From Methanothermobacter sp049720995 (lineage in GTDB: Archaea > Methanobacteriota > Methanobacteria > Methanobacteriales > Methanothermobacteraceae): 64,000 nucleotides of DNA. Location: contig NZ_JBNASF010000003.1 in NCBI RefSeq assembly GCF_049720995.1, positions 26,681-90,680 of the forward strand. The letters are read 5' to 3'. The notes below the pieces were generated by a model. That model did no database searches. It saw only the letters and a list, made by a program, of their open reading frames with translations, and was not told the origin of the DNA. The position numbers and the translations under genes are program-made. Of this stretch, positions 18,318-26,620 are shown one piece after another. Every line of letters starts with the position of its first letter. Position 1 is the first letter of the stretch.

Positions 18318-19331
18318 ATGATATCTGTAGCCATTAACGGGTATGGAACAATAGGAAAGAGAGTCGCCGACGCTGTGGCTGCCCAGGACGACATGAAGGT
18401 CGTTGGTGTCAGCAAAACAAAACCTGATTTTGAGGCGAGGGTTGCAATTGAAAAGGGCTATGACCTCTATGTAAGCATCCCTGAACGTGAAAAGCTCTTT
18501 GATGATGCAGGAATCCCTGTGAGCGGTACCGTGGAGGACATGCTGGAGGAAGCAGACATAGTTGTGGATGCAACACCAGAGGGCATCGGGGCAAAGAACC
18601 TTGAACTGTACCGTAAAAAGGGGATAAAGGCCATATTCCAGGGCGGTGAAAAGCACGACGCCATTGGACTCTCATTCAACTCCTTCGCAAACTACGACGA
18701 GTCACTGGGGGCAGACTACACAAGGGTTGTTTCATGCAACACCACCGGCCTCTGCAGGACCCTGAAACCTATAGATGACCTCTGCGGGATAAAGAAGGTG
18801 AGGGCAGTGATGGTCAGAAGGGGCGCTGACCCTGTCCAGGTGAAAAAGGGCCCTATAAACGCCATTGTACCGAACCCCCCAACGGTTCCATCACACCACG
18901 GACCCGACCTCAAAACTGTCATGAAGGGTGTCAGCATCCACACCGTTGCACTCCTTGTCCCCACAACACTGATGCACCAGCACAACATAATGGTGGAAGT
19001 GGAGGACCCTGTGGACGCCGATGAGATAAAGGCGAAGCTCAATGAAACCACAAGGGTAATGCTTGTGAAAGCCTCAGAGGGCCTTGCATCAACCGCAGAG
19101 ATAATGGAGTACGCCAAGGAACTTGGAAGGTCAAGGAATGACCTCTTCGAGATACCTGTCTGGGAGGAATCCATAAATGTGGTTGAAGGTGAACTCTTCT
19201 ACATGCAGGCGGTCCATCAGGAATCCGATGCTGTCCCCGAGAGTGTGGATGCAATAAGGGCCCTCCTTGAACTTGAAGAGGACAACATGAAATCCATAAT
19301 GAAGACCAACAGGGCCATGGGCATACTCTAA
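18318..19331 (+). CDS. gap: glyceraldehyde-3-phosphate dehydrogenase, archaeal type II
   Basis: Interconverts glyceraldehyde 3-phosphate and 1,3-bisphosphoglycerate with NAD(P), chiefly in gluconeogenesis here. It is 337 residues, the archaeal length. The Rossmann start is AINGYGTIGKRVADAV, and the catalytic Cys is in VVSCNTTGLCR (residue ~140), with the archaeal pattern rather than the bacterial SCTTN. The phosphate-binding segment HHGPDLKTV follows. AGGAGG precedes the ATG at 18318. The window also encodes tpiA and pgk, so three adjacent steps of triose metabolism are here, though in two loci. The leader is structured (see 18273). Confidence 0.97.
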   Translation: MISVAINGYGTIGKRVADAVAAQDDMKVVGVSKTKPDFEARVAIEKGYDLYVSIPEREKLFDDAGIPVSGTVEDMLEEADIVVDATPEGIGAKNLELYRKKGIKAIFQGGEKHDAIGLSFNSFANYDESLGADYTRVVSCNTTGLCRTLKPIDDLCGIKKVRAVMVRRGADPVQVKKGPINAIVPNPPTVPSHHGPDLKTVMKGVSIHTVALLVPTTLMHQHNIMVEVEDPVDADEIKAKLNETTRVMLVKASEGLASTAEIMEYAKELGRSRNDLFEIPVWEESINVVEGELFYMQAVHQESDAVPESVDAIRALLELEEDNMKSIMKTNRAMGIL

Positions 19332-19367
19332 AAACATTTCTCTTTAACCCCTTAATCTGGTGTTTTT

Positions 19368-20195
19368 TTGATAAGGGTAGGTCCTGCAGGGAACCCCGTG
19401 GGTTACCGTGGCAGTACAGTCAGTGTTTTCCGGAAGATCAGGGCCATGGGACTTGACGCCTACGAGTACCAGGCAACCTATGGACTACGGTTAAAGAAGG
19501 AAAACGCACTTAAGATAGGTGAAAATTCAAGGAAGAATGACATACTTGTCTCAATGCACGGGCCCTACTATATAAACCTTTCATCATCCAGGGAGGAGAC
19601 CATAGAGAAATCAATTGACCGGCTCTTTGACTGTGCGGTTGCAGGGGAGTGGATGGGGGCCTACCGTATTGTATTCCACCCCGGCTTTTACGGTGACCTG
19701 GGCAGGAGAAGGGCATTTGAGCTCTGCAGGAAGTCACTTGGAGAACTGATCTCAAGACTTGAAAGTGCCGGTATCAGGGACTTCACCCTTGCACCTGAGA
19801 CCACCGGTAAGAGGTCGCAGGTGGGAAGTCTGGAGGAGATTATAAGCTTCTCAGAGGAATTTGAGAACGTCGTGCCCACCGTTGACTTTGCACACATACA
19901 TGCAAGGGATGGTGGGTGCATAGGGGGCGCCAGTGATTACAGGAGAATACTTGAGGAGATTGAGGGAAGGCTCGGAGCTGAACACCTCCACTGTCACTTC
20001 ACAGGGATAGAGTACACAGATGCGGGAGAGAGAAGGCATCACACCCTATCCGAAGGCTTTGGCCCTCCTGTTGAGCCCCTCCTTGATGTACTGGTTGATG
20101 GTGGCTGGGATGCTACCATAATCTCCGAGACACCCAGAAAGGATGAGGATGCAAGGAGGATAAAGGCCCTCCTTGAGGGGTACCTGAGCAGGTGA
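19368..20195 (+). CDS. nfo: endonuclease IV-like TIM-barrel protein (AP endonuclease family)
   Basis: A 275-residue xylose-isomerase-like TIM barrel of the Nfo family, which cuts DNA at abasic sites. The family metal ligands can all be proposed: His in SMHGPYYINL, His in VFHPGFYG, Glu in LAPETTGK, Asp and His in VDFAHIHARDGG, His in LHCHFTGIEY, and Glu in ISETP. This full set makes true AP endonuclease likely, although sugar-phosphate isomerases share the fold. It is about the length of E. coli endonuclease IV (285). The start is TTG at 19368 with no strong ribosome site, 36 bp after gap. Confidence 0.85.
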   Translation: MIRVGPAGNPVGYRGSTVSVFRKIRAMGLDAYEYQATYGLRLKKENALKIGENSRKNDILVSMHGPYYINLSSSREETIEKSIDRLFDCAVAGEWMGAYRIVFHPGFYGDLGRRRAFELCRKSLGELISRLESAGIRDFTLAPETTGKRSQVGSLEEIISFSEEFENVVPTVDFAHIHARDGGCIGGASDYRRILEEIEGRLGAEHLHCHFTGIEYTDAGERRHHTLSEGFGPPVEPLLDVLVDGGWDATIISETPRKDEDARRIKALLEGYLSR

Positions 20196-20318
20196 CGCCG
20201 TCCAGAGAAATAAGTGTGCATACTGTATCAAAATCCAAAGCACCCCTGTTTTTATATGGCTGCATGAAGTTTGCCAAAGGCAGGGTTCATGTTTGGGTGG
20301 GATGTGCTGAAAGTTCGC

Positions 20319-20350
20319 ACACCTCAGAGTGTACCTAAAACTTTATACAC
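20319..20350 (+). repeat. 32-bp direct repeat with promoter-like core, copy 1
   Basis: Identical to 20385-20416 (offset 66, spacer 34 bp). The repeat holds ACACCTCAGAGTGT, with ACAC/GTGT arms, followed by CCTAAAACTTTATACAC, which fits BRE plus TATA box. The unit is therefore a candidate operator-promoter cassette. Confidence 0.9.
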
Positions 20351-20351
20351 T

Positions 20352-20384
20352 TGCCTCACTGAGTAATTCATCTGGCTCAGTGAG
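20352..20384. promoter_or_regulatory. inverted repeat in the spacer between the two 32-bp repeats
   Basis: CTCACTGAG (20355-20363) and CTCAGTGAG (20376-20384) are perfect inverted arms of 9 bp around a 12-bp loop. They fill most of the spacer between the duplicated promoter-like cassettes. This could be a regulator binding site or a terminator for transcripts from the first cassette. Confidence 0.6.
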
Positions 20385-20416
20385 ACACCTCAGAGTGTAC
20401 CTAAAACTTTATACAC
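20385..20416 (+). repeat. 32-bp direct repeat with promoter-like core, copy 2
   Basis: The second copy of the cassette described at 20319. Its AAAACTTTATACAC lies about 85 bp ahead of the AAA ATPase start and is the likely promoter for it. Confidence 0.9.
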
Positions 20417-20497
20417 CCAGATGCACAATTTACCTATGATGAGTTTATTTCTTAGGATCACAGTATCAGAACTTGTTTCTGAAGAACAGGTGATGTG

Positions 20498-21613
20498 GTG
20501 AAATTCAATAACATAGTCTATGACCCCCAGCTATCAGATAAAAAGTTTCCTGTGAAGGCCTCTGATCCTGAAAGGGAGGCTAAACTTGTTGTTCTCCAGC
20601 CGGTTGGATACCCCTTCGTATGCAACTTGATGGAGTCACCAAGGATAGATGCTGTTAACAAGGAACTATTTGAGATCTATGCAAGGGACCAGTGGGAGGG
20701 TTTCAGGGCAACTGAGGGTTCCTATCTATTCGACCAGAAACTGCTCCCAGACTATGCATTCAAGATAATAAGGGCCCACCCTGATGGTTCAAAGATAACC
20801 AGGAACACCTCCATTATACTGCTGGAGAACGAGAGGGAGGAGTTCCATGAGGTGAAAAGTGACATCACCATGGATGATGTTATCGGTCAGGAGGACGCCA
20901 AGATAAAGTGCAGGATAATCATGAGGTACCTTGAGGATCCTGACAGATTCAGGGACTGGGCGCCCAGGAACGTCCTCTTCCATGGAAGCCCTGGTACCGG
21001 TAAGACCATGCTTGCAAAGTCCCTTGCAAATGAACTCAGGGTCCCCCTCTACCTTATAAAGGCCACAAGCCTCATAGGTGAGCATGTGGGTGATGGTGCA
21101 AGGCAGATACATGAACTCTATGAACTGGCATCAAAAACTGCCCCATCCGTTATATTCATAGATGAGATGGACGCAATTGGCCTCGACCGGAGATTCCAGT
21201 CCCTCCGTGGGGACGTTTCAGAGGTGGTTAACGCACTCCTGACCGAGATGGATGGTATAAATCAGAACTGGGGTGTTGTAACCATAGGCGCGACCAATAA
21301 CCCTGAACTTCTTGATAATGCGATAAGAAGCCGTTTTGAGGAGGAAATAGAGTTCAAGTTACCGGGGGATGATGAGAGGCGGATGATGCTCGAGAAATAC
21401 ATTGAGACCATGCCCCTGGCTGTGGATTTCTCTCTGGATAAACTTGTTAAACTGACAAAGGGAATGTCAGGACGGGACATAAAGGAGAGGGTGCTTAAAA
21501 CAGCCCTCCACAGGGCACTGGCAGATGACAGCCCCCGTGTGGAGCGTGAACACATAGAATATGCCCTTAAGGAGCGTGATCTAAAAGGCGAGCCCAGGCA
21601 CATGTTCGCCTAG
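20498..21613 (+). CDS. AAA ATPase, proteasome-regulatory-like
   Basis: A single-domain AAA ATPase of 371 residues. The N-terminal ~110 residues (KFNNIVYDPQLSDKKFPVKA, then a part rich in charged residues) match no domain I know. The AAA module has a pre-sensor MDDVIGQEDAKIKCR, Walker A HGSPGTGKTMLAKS, Walker B SVIFIDEMDAIGL, sensor 1 GATNNPELLD, the arginine-finger region IRSRFEEEIEF, and a C-terminal lid. It resembles PAN and Cdc48 modules but lacks the PAN coiled coil, so a proteasome link is uncertain. AGGTGA at 20488-20493 favours the GTG at 20498 over the GTG at 20495. The promoter region in front is duplicated. Confidence 0.88.
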   Translation: MKFNNIVYDPQLSDKKFPVKASDPEREAKLVVLQPVGYPFVCNLMESPRIDAVNKELFEIYARDQWEGFRATEGSYLFDQKLLPDYAFKIIRAHPDGSKITRNTSIILLENEREEFHEVKSDITMDDVIGQEDAKIKCRIIMRYLEDPDRFRDWAPRNVLFHGSPGTGKTMLAKSLANELRVPLYLIKATSLIGEHVGDGARQIHELYELASKTAPSVIFIDEMDAIGLDRRFQSLRGDVSEVVNALLTEMDGINQNWGVVTIGATNNPELLDNAIRSRFEEEIEFKLPGDDERRMMLEKYIETMPLAVDFSLDKLVKLTKGMSGRDIKERVLKTALHRALADDSPRVEREHIEYALKERDLKGEPRHMFA

Positions 21614-21715
21614 ATCAAAAATTTTTCATAAAATCCGCTTAACTGAAGAGCTCCATGAGTGCACCTAAACCTGATTTCCAATCAAAGAACTCAGAACACA
21701 CCAAAAAAACAACCA

Positions 21716-22912
21716 CTAAAACTCTTCACAACCAAAGAGCTCAGAACACATCCTCAGGAACTCCGTGTCATCCCTCTCTGCAGCATCCCTGATTTTCAGT
21801 GCGATATCATGGAATATCTTATCAACGAGAGACCTTGTAAGGCCCTCAACAACCCTCTCAGGGTCCCCGCTGTTTTCAATTTTCTTAATTGCCTTACCTG
21901 CCTCCCTCTGCCGGAGAGACTCCATACGCCCCCTTATTTCAGCAAGAAGTGGCTCCACATCCCTTTGCTTCATTGCCCTAAGGAGGAGTTCAAGTTCAGC
22001 TCTCACTATCTCCTCTGCCTCCCTTGCCTCTGCCTCCCTCCTCTTCCGGTTCTCCTCGGCCACACCCCTGAGGTCATCAATTGTGAATAGCCTGACACCA
22101 AGCTCCCTCACGGATTCCTCTATATCTCTTGGGTTGGCTATGTCCACCATCACAATGCTGGACCTCCTCTCAGGGGGCACCGCCTCCATGACACGCTCAC
22201 GGGTGAGTATGTAATGGGGTGAGCCTGTGGCACTTATAACAACATCCGCATCCCTTAGGGCCCTGTTGAGTCTGTCGAAGTGTATCGCATCACCGCCAAG
22301 TTCACATGCAAGCTGGTATGCCCTCTCATATGTCCTGTTTGCAACCATTATCGCCTTGAGGTGCTTTTCGGCGAGGGCACGCGCAACCAGTGTCCCCATT
22401 TTACCGGCCCCTATAACAAGGACCTTCTTGCATTTGAGATCCCCCTGTACTGACTCTGCAAGATCAACGGCCGCTGATCCTATTGAAACTGAACCCCTGT
22501 TTATCTTCGTCTTCCGCCTCACGGTCTGGCCCACATGGACCGCCTTGGTGAACACCATATCAAGGAGGGGGCCGCAGGTGCCCTCACGCAGGGCCTGAAT
22601 CCTTGCAGCCTTTATCTGCCCGAGTATCTGATCCTCCCCGATTATCATTGACTCGAGGCCTGAAGCCAGTCTCAGGAGGTGTAGGAGGGCATCCTCATCC
22701 ACTTCAACTGTAAATCCATTAAAATCAAATTCAGGGGGGGTCCCTGTAACGTTAAGGTAGTACTCGACCCTGTTGCAGGTCATCAGGGGTACCTTCTCGG
22801 TCACGGCTCCGAGGGCCTCAAGTTCACCCACAATCTCCTCTATCCTGCCTGAGGCTGTTTCCATTGTCCTCACATCGGAGGTCTTGTGGTCAAGCCTTAT
22901 GTTAAGAATCAC
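21716..22912 (-). CDS. hemA: glutamyl-tRNA reductase
   Basis: Reduces glutamyl-tRNA to glutamate-1-semialdehyde, the first committed step toward siroheme, cobalamin, F430 and heme-like tetrapyrroles. It is 398 residues. The catalytic Cys lies in VPLMTCNRVEYYLNV. LASGLESMIIGEDQILGQIK is the family signature. The NADPH domain has VLVIGAGKMGTLVARAL and the C-terminal dimerisation domain is helical. The GTG start at 22912 has GGAGGG six bases ahead and lies inside the end of the siroheme synthase gene (11-bp overlap), so the two are coupled. It is the last gene of the minus-strand island and ends 102 bp from the AAA ATPase stop. Confidence 0.96.
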   Translation of the reverse strand: MILNIRLDHKTSDVRTMETASGRIEEIVGELEALGAVTEKVPLMTCNRVEYYLNVTGTPPEFDFNGFTVEVDEDALLHLLRLASGLESMIIGEDQILGQIKAARIQALREGTCGPLLDMVFTKAVHVGQTVRRKTKINRGSVSIGSAAVDLAESVQGDLKCKKVLVIGAGKMGTLVARALAEKHLKAIMVANRTYERAYQLACELGGDAIHFDRLNRALRDADVVISATGSPHYILTRERVMEAVPPERRSSIVMVDIANPRDIEESVRELGVRLFTIDDLRGVAEENRKRREAEAREAEEIVRAELELLLRAMKQRDVEPLLAEIRGRMESLRQREAGKAIKKIENSGDPERVVEGLTRSLVDKIFHDIALKIRDAAERDDTEFLRMCSELFGCEEF

Positions 22913-23531
22913 CTGAAGCCCTCCTGTCCATGATTATGTGCCGCGCCCTTCTTATGGCACCCTCCAGGTCTCCAGCTTCAAGTTTTTCCTGTACCATTTT
23001 ATCCTCAGAGATTTCATAGAGAATTCTGCGCCTCTTTCTGTGATCAGGGACCTCTTCCATGAGCATACGACGGGATACATCCTGAACCTCAATCATGAGT
23101 ATATCCTCTGGTTTTATGAGCTCCTGGATCCTCCTGCGGAGGTATTTTGCCATTAGCGGGCTCTTCTTACCTGTGAATACTGAGATTGAGACATCCGCTA
23201 TTTTGAATGTTGACGGGACAACCACGTTACCCCTTGACGGGTCATCTGCCCTGTTAAGGAGTTTGTCCCCTGCAAGTTCAGTTACCCTTTCATTGAGACC
23301 TCTATCCGGACTTGCGGCAACTATGAGGTCTGCCTGCCTAATCCACTCCCCCAGTTTTTCCTCGGTGATTGAAACAGCACCTTCAACTTCCTGTCCGAAA
23401 ACTGCAACCTCTGCACCTGCCTCAATGAACCTCATCGCCCTTCTTCTTCCAACTTCCCCTGAACCCACCACGAGTACCCTCTTACCTTCCATGTCAATGT
23501 AGAGGGGTGTGAGGGACATTTTACCATCCAT
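22902..23531 (-). CDS. precorrin-2 dehydrogenase/sirohydrochlorin ferrochelatase-like (siroheme synthase)
   Basis: Converts precorrin-2 to sirohydrochlorin with NAD, as Met8 or the N-terminal part of CysG; 209 residues. It has LTPLYIDMEGKRVLVVGSGEVGRRRAMRF (Rossmann), then ASPDRGLNERV, the NVVVPSTFKIADVSISVFTGKKSP segment and a helical C-terminus RMLMEEVPDHRKRR. Sirohydrochlorin feeds siroheme and coenzyme F430, so the link to methanogenesis is direct. The ATG at 23531 overlaps the stop of the upstream marker gene; an internal ATG at 23519 is an alternative. Overlaps on both sides mark a tight operon. Confidence 0.92.
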   Translation of the reverse strand: MDGKMSLTPLYIDMEGKRVLVVGSGEVGRRRAMRFIEAGAEVAVFGQEVEGAVSITEEKLGEWIRQADLIVAASPDRGLNERVTELAGDKLLNRADDPSRGNVVVPSTFKIADVSISVFTGKKSPLMAKYLRRRIQELIKPEDILMIEVQDVSRRMLMEEVPDHRKRRRILYEISEDKMVQEKLEAGDLEGAIRRARHIIMDRRASGDS

Positions 23532-23998
23532 CAGAGGGATTTCATTCTGAGTATCTTCATGGCTGTTCTGAGGTCATTATCTGCCTCTGCAAGGGCCTCC
23601 CTGGCCTCCTCAAGGGATACCTCAAAGGCGTCTGCCAGGGCCTTCACGCTCTCGGTGTCAGGCTCAGAGGTTCCCACAAGTTTCTCTGAGAGCTTCTTTT
23701 TGAGTTCCATGTACTCCTCGGTTGTCATGTTGATCCTCTTCATGGCCATGTCCCTGAGTGGACAGGGCTTTGAGGGCTTGCAGCACCAGACAAGTGAACC
23801 GAAGCATGTCCCCTGGCCCTCGCCGAGCCTGGTATTCCTTGCGAATGACTCCTTAATTTCAATGTAATCCTGTGGTGTCAGTCCTGCCTCCTCGAGTGCT
23901 ATCATTATCGGGCAGGGCTTCACCGGTGGGCAGCAGAATGTAAGCGCCCTTTTATCACCACCCCTGCAGACATGGGATGGTGCGTCGCTCCATACCAA
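23531..23998 (-). CDS. methanogenesis marker protein 9-like, duplicated Cys motif plus UBA-like tail
   Basis: 155 residues, recognised as the Cys-rich domain found in methanogens (methanogenesis marker 9). The function is unknown; metal or Fe-S binding is likely. The domain is a tandem duplication: C11 then CCPPVKPCP (C22, C23, C29), followed by a helix LTPQDYIEIKESF, and again C65 then CCKPSKPCP (C72, C73, C79) and MTTEEYMELKKKL. Eight cysteines are thus in matched positions. Residues ~113-155 (SVKALADAFEVSLEEAREALAEADNDLRTAM) resemble a UBA domain as in archaeal NAC. The TTG start has GGAGGA eight bases ahead. It is coupled to siroheme synthase and lies next to atwA, which supports a role around methyl-CoM reductase or its cofactor F430. 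Confidence 0.75.
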   Translation of the reverse strand: MVWSDAPSHVCRGGDKRALTFCCPPVKPCPIMIALEEAGLTPQDYIEIKESFARNTRLGEGQGTCFGSLVWCCKPSKPCPLRDMAMKRINMTTEEYMELKKKLSEKLVGTSEPDTESVKALADAFEVSLEEAREALAEADNDLRTAMKILRMKSL

Positions 23999-24127
23999 AT
24001 ACAGTCCTCCTTTATTAATTATATTTATTCTGTTAATAATAATTCATTACATGGGTTGAAACATGCCAATTAATGCCTTTAACAGCTTTTTGATAAATAA
24101 ATTGTGGTTCCCCAATTAAAGGGGGGT

Positions 24128-25720
24128 TTATTCCCTGAGCATCCCCTTTTTCTCATCGGGTGTGAGGTCACCGACGATTGACTCAGGTTCACCTGTCTTG
24201 AGGATTCTGCCTCCCCTCATGAGGGATGCCCTGTCACAGACATCAAGCACGAAGTCCATGTCATGTGAAATTATCAGGAAGGTCTGATTCAGTTCCTCCC
24301 TGGCCTTCAGGATTGAATCTGTAACCTGCACCCTCGTTATGGGGTCCATGGTACCTGTGGGCTCATCAAGTATTATTATCCTGGGCTCCCTGATGAGGAC
24401 CTGGGCAAGGGCAACCCTGTGTCTCTCACCACCGGAGAGCTCATCTGGGTACTTGTCAAGGAGGTTTTCTGCGTACTCCTCATCAAAGCCTACGGCCCTG
24501 AGGACATAGATTGCCTTCATCCTGGCAAATTCTGCAGGGAGCTCAAGGCTGATGGCCTCTGTGAGGTTACCCAGCACATCCCTGTGGGGGTACAGGCTGT
24601 ACTCCTGGTGTAGTATCCCAATGTAGGGTGTTACACGGCCACGGCCAAGGGGTCCCTTCTCGGTCATGTCTATCCATTCATCACCCAGCCTCACGCAGAC
24701 CTTTCCACTGCTTGGCTCGGTTATTCCGATTATTATCCTTGAGAGCGTCGTCTTACCGGCCCCGCTGAGTCCCACAACACCAAAGATCTCGCCCTCATAG
24801 ACCGTGAGATCAACGCCGTCAACCGCCTTTACAACACCCCGGTCAATGGAGTAGTAGTGCTTCTTAACATCAACCATCTTTATGATGGGGGTTTCCCTTT
24901 CAAACTCCTTCACCTTTTCAGGTGCGGGAACCTGTTCCATGAACCTGGCAACCACGTCATCAGGGTCTCCCTCCTCAATTATCTCACCCCTCTCAATCCA
25001 TATGGCATAATCAGAGAGGTCCCTCATGACCTCGGGCCAGTGGGAGGTTATGATCATGGTTATTCCCTTATCCTTGACACCCTCAAGGAGGGCGTCGTGT
25101 ATGAGCTCCGCTGTCTGGGGGTCCAGGGTACCGGTTGGCTCATCAGCCAGGAAAACCATTGGCTCCTTGGCCAGCTGCCTTGCAAGGACAACCCTCTGCT
25201 TTTCACCACCACTGAGATCCCTTGCAATATGGGTTATCCTGTGGCTCATCTGAACCATTTCAAGGAGGTCAAGGGCATGGTAGAGGGCTGTTTCATATTC
25301 AACATCAGGCATGGACTTTATGACGTTATCAATTACCGTGTCGTCCTCATAGAGGGCGAATGTCCTCTGGAGCATTATGGCTATTCTTCTCCTGACGGCG
25401 GCGAAGGTCTTCTTGTCACAGTTCCAGAAGTCCACCTCCCGGACTGAAAATTCTGAGCCACATCCACATACCTTACCCTCAAAGGAGGGGGGTTCAACCC
25501 TGAGGCATTCAGGGCAGATTGCCACGTTGTAGATGACGCGTCCGCTGTCGGGCCTGTATTCCTTCATACCCCTCAGCATGTTTATGAGAACAGATTTTCC
25601 TGCCCCGCTTCTTCCCAGTATACCAAGGACCTTGCCCTCATCGATTTCAATGCTGATGTTTTTTAGAACCTCAACACCCTTAAACTTCTTTGTGACATTT
25701 TCCAGCTTTATGAAAGACAT
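24128..25720 (-). CDS. atwA: methyl-coenzyme M reductase activation ATPase, component A2
   Basis: A soluble protein with two ABC ATPase modules and no membrane segment, known biochemically as component A2, the ATP carrier in reductive activation of methyl-CoM reductase. The frame runs open further upstream, but GGGTGAGC before the ATG at 25720 gives MSFIKLENVTKKFKG and 530 residues (~59 kDa, the A2 size). Module 1: Walker A GRSGAGKS (36-43), signature LSGGEKQR, Walker B VFLADEPTGTLD. Module 2: GLSGAGKTT, LSGGERHR, IIILDEPTGTMD. Module 1 carries an insertion with CPEC (C69, C72) and CGCG (C85, C87), a zinc-ribbon-like knuckle. The Cys-rich marker protein is the next gene downstream, 129 bp away. 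Confidence 0.93.
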   Translation of the reverse strand: MSFIKLENVTKKFKGVEVLKNISIEIDEGKVLGILGRSGAGKSVLINMLRGMKEYRPDSGRVIYNVAICPECLRVEPPSFEGKVCGCGSEFSVREVDFWNCDKKTFAAVRRRIAIMLQRTFALYEDDTVIDNVIKSMPDVEYETALYHALDLLEMVQMSHRITHIARDLSGGEKQRVVLARQLAKEPMVFLADEPTGTLDPQTAELIHDALLEGVKDKGITMIITSHWPEVMRDLSDYAIWIERGEIIEEGDPDDVVARFMEQVPAPEKVKEFERETPIIKMVDVKKHYYSIDRGVVKAVDGVDLTVYEGEIFGVVGLSGAGKTTLSRIIIGITEPSSGKVCVRLGDEWIDMTEKGPLGRGRVTPYIGILHQEYSLYPHRDVLGNLTEAISLELPAEFARMKAIYVLRAVGFDEEYAENLLDKYPDELSGGERHRVALAQVLIREPRIIILDEPTGTMDPITRVQVTDSILKAREELNQTFLIISHDMDFVLDVCDRASLMRGGRILKTGEPESIVGDLTPDEKKGMLRE

Positions 25721-25814
25721 GTGCTCACCCTCAGTTGCTAAAATTAACGTTACCGGTGAAAGATGAATCTGTATTATTCTTTTGATAAAGGGACTATTAA
25801 AATTTTCTAAATTT

Positions 25815-26576
25815 TTAGTCCAGATTAAATCTGATTTCCCTGAGATTGAAGTCCATCCTTCCAGATATTGCGGCCCTTGCCACGGATACCGCATCTGCAC
25901 CTGCAGCAAGCATTGCAGCGGCGGATTCAGGGTCTCTCACCGAATTGTTACCTATGAGGACCGCATTCCTTAAGTTCTGTGAAACTTCACTCACAAGTTC
26001 AAGGTCGGCCCTATCCTCACCTGGCTTCATGGCGTCCAGGTGAATGTAGCTTACCCCAAGGTCATCAAGCATCTCCGCAATGTCAGCCGTGGCAACTCCA
26101 GGTACATTTCCCCTTACCTTAACGGAGACCTCTGCATGGGCCCCCCTCACAACCTCGGATGTGAAGTCCTCAAGGAATTCAGGGTCATGTAGCATGGCCT
26201 GACCGGCGCCCAGCGAGGTTATCTCTGGCTGTCTGCAGTGTGCATTTATCTCAACAATATCCACTTCCCCAATGGACGATATCTCCATGATGGGTTCAGG
26301 GTCAAGGGCCCTGAGGTTCACAGAGACCAGCACCTCAAAACTGTCCTTTATCAGTGATGCCTCAGATTCTACTATTGATTTAAGTTCAGAGCAATCAAAA
26401 TCAAATTCAGGTCTGCCCCTCTGGGCTATTAGCCTTCCAGCCCGGGATGTTTCCTCATCTGCATTGTAGCCACCCAGTGTGACAGCATCGAAACCATAGG
26501 GGATAAGTTTCATGCAGAATTCTGCATCGGTTATACCTGCCATTGGGGCCAGGACAATTATGCTATCAGCAACCAT
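25815..26576 (-). CDS. Dus/NifR3-like TIM-barrel protein of unknown function
   Basis: 253 residues with the start of an FMN-binding TIM barrel, IIVLAPMAGITDAEFCMKLI, like tRNA-dihydrouridine synthases. It continues with VTLGGYNADEETSRAGRLI, VEINAHCRQPEITSLGAGQ in place of the NxGCP region, VSVKVRGNVPG, IHLDAMKPG, and a phosphate-binding IGNNSVRDPESAAAML AAGADAVSVARA. The Cys of AHCRQPE may correspond to the catalytic Cys of Dus enzymes. It lacks the C-terminal helical tRNA-binding domain (~80 residues), so a small-molecule oxidoreductase is as likely as a Dus. It lies between gch3 and atwA, 44 bp after gch3, which suggests a role in flavin, F420 or pterin metabolism; that is inference. Confidence 0.7.
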   Translation of the reverse strand: MVADSIIVLAPMAGITDAEFCMKLIPYGFDAVTLGGYNADEETSRAGRLIAQRGRPEFDFDCSELKSIVESEASLIKDSFEVLVSVNLRALDPEPIMEISSIGEVDIVEINAHCRQPEITSLGAGQAMLHDPEFLEDFTSEVVRGAHAEVSVKVRGNVPGVATADIAEMLDDLGVSYIHLDAMKPGEDRADLELVSEVSQNLRNAVLIGNNSVRDPESAAAMLAAGADAVSVARAAISGRMDFNLREIRFNLD

Positions 26577-26620
26577 AAGTTTTGGGTTCGGAACATTTGA
26601 TGATACAGGACCTCATCTAG

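Noticed and set aside
20319..20416. Two 32-bp repeats with a 34-bp spacer looked like a minimal CRISPR array
   Set aside because: Only two repeats, no cas genes, the repeat carries a TATA box, and the spacer is an inverted repeat rather than unrelated DNA.
25721..25909. 63-residue N-terminal extension of atwA
   Set aside because: It has no ribosome site, antisense-overlaps nothing useful, runs into the end of the TIM-barrel gene, and the ATG at 25720 has a good site and the family N-terminus.
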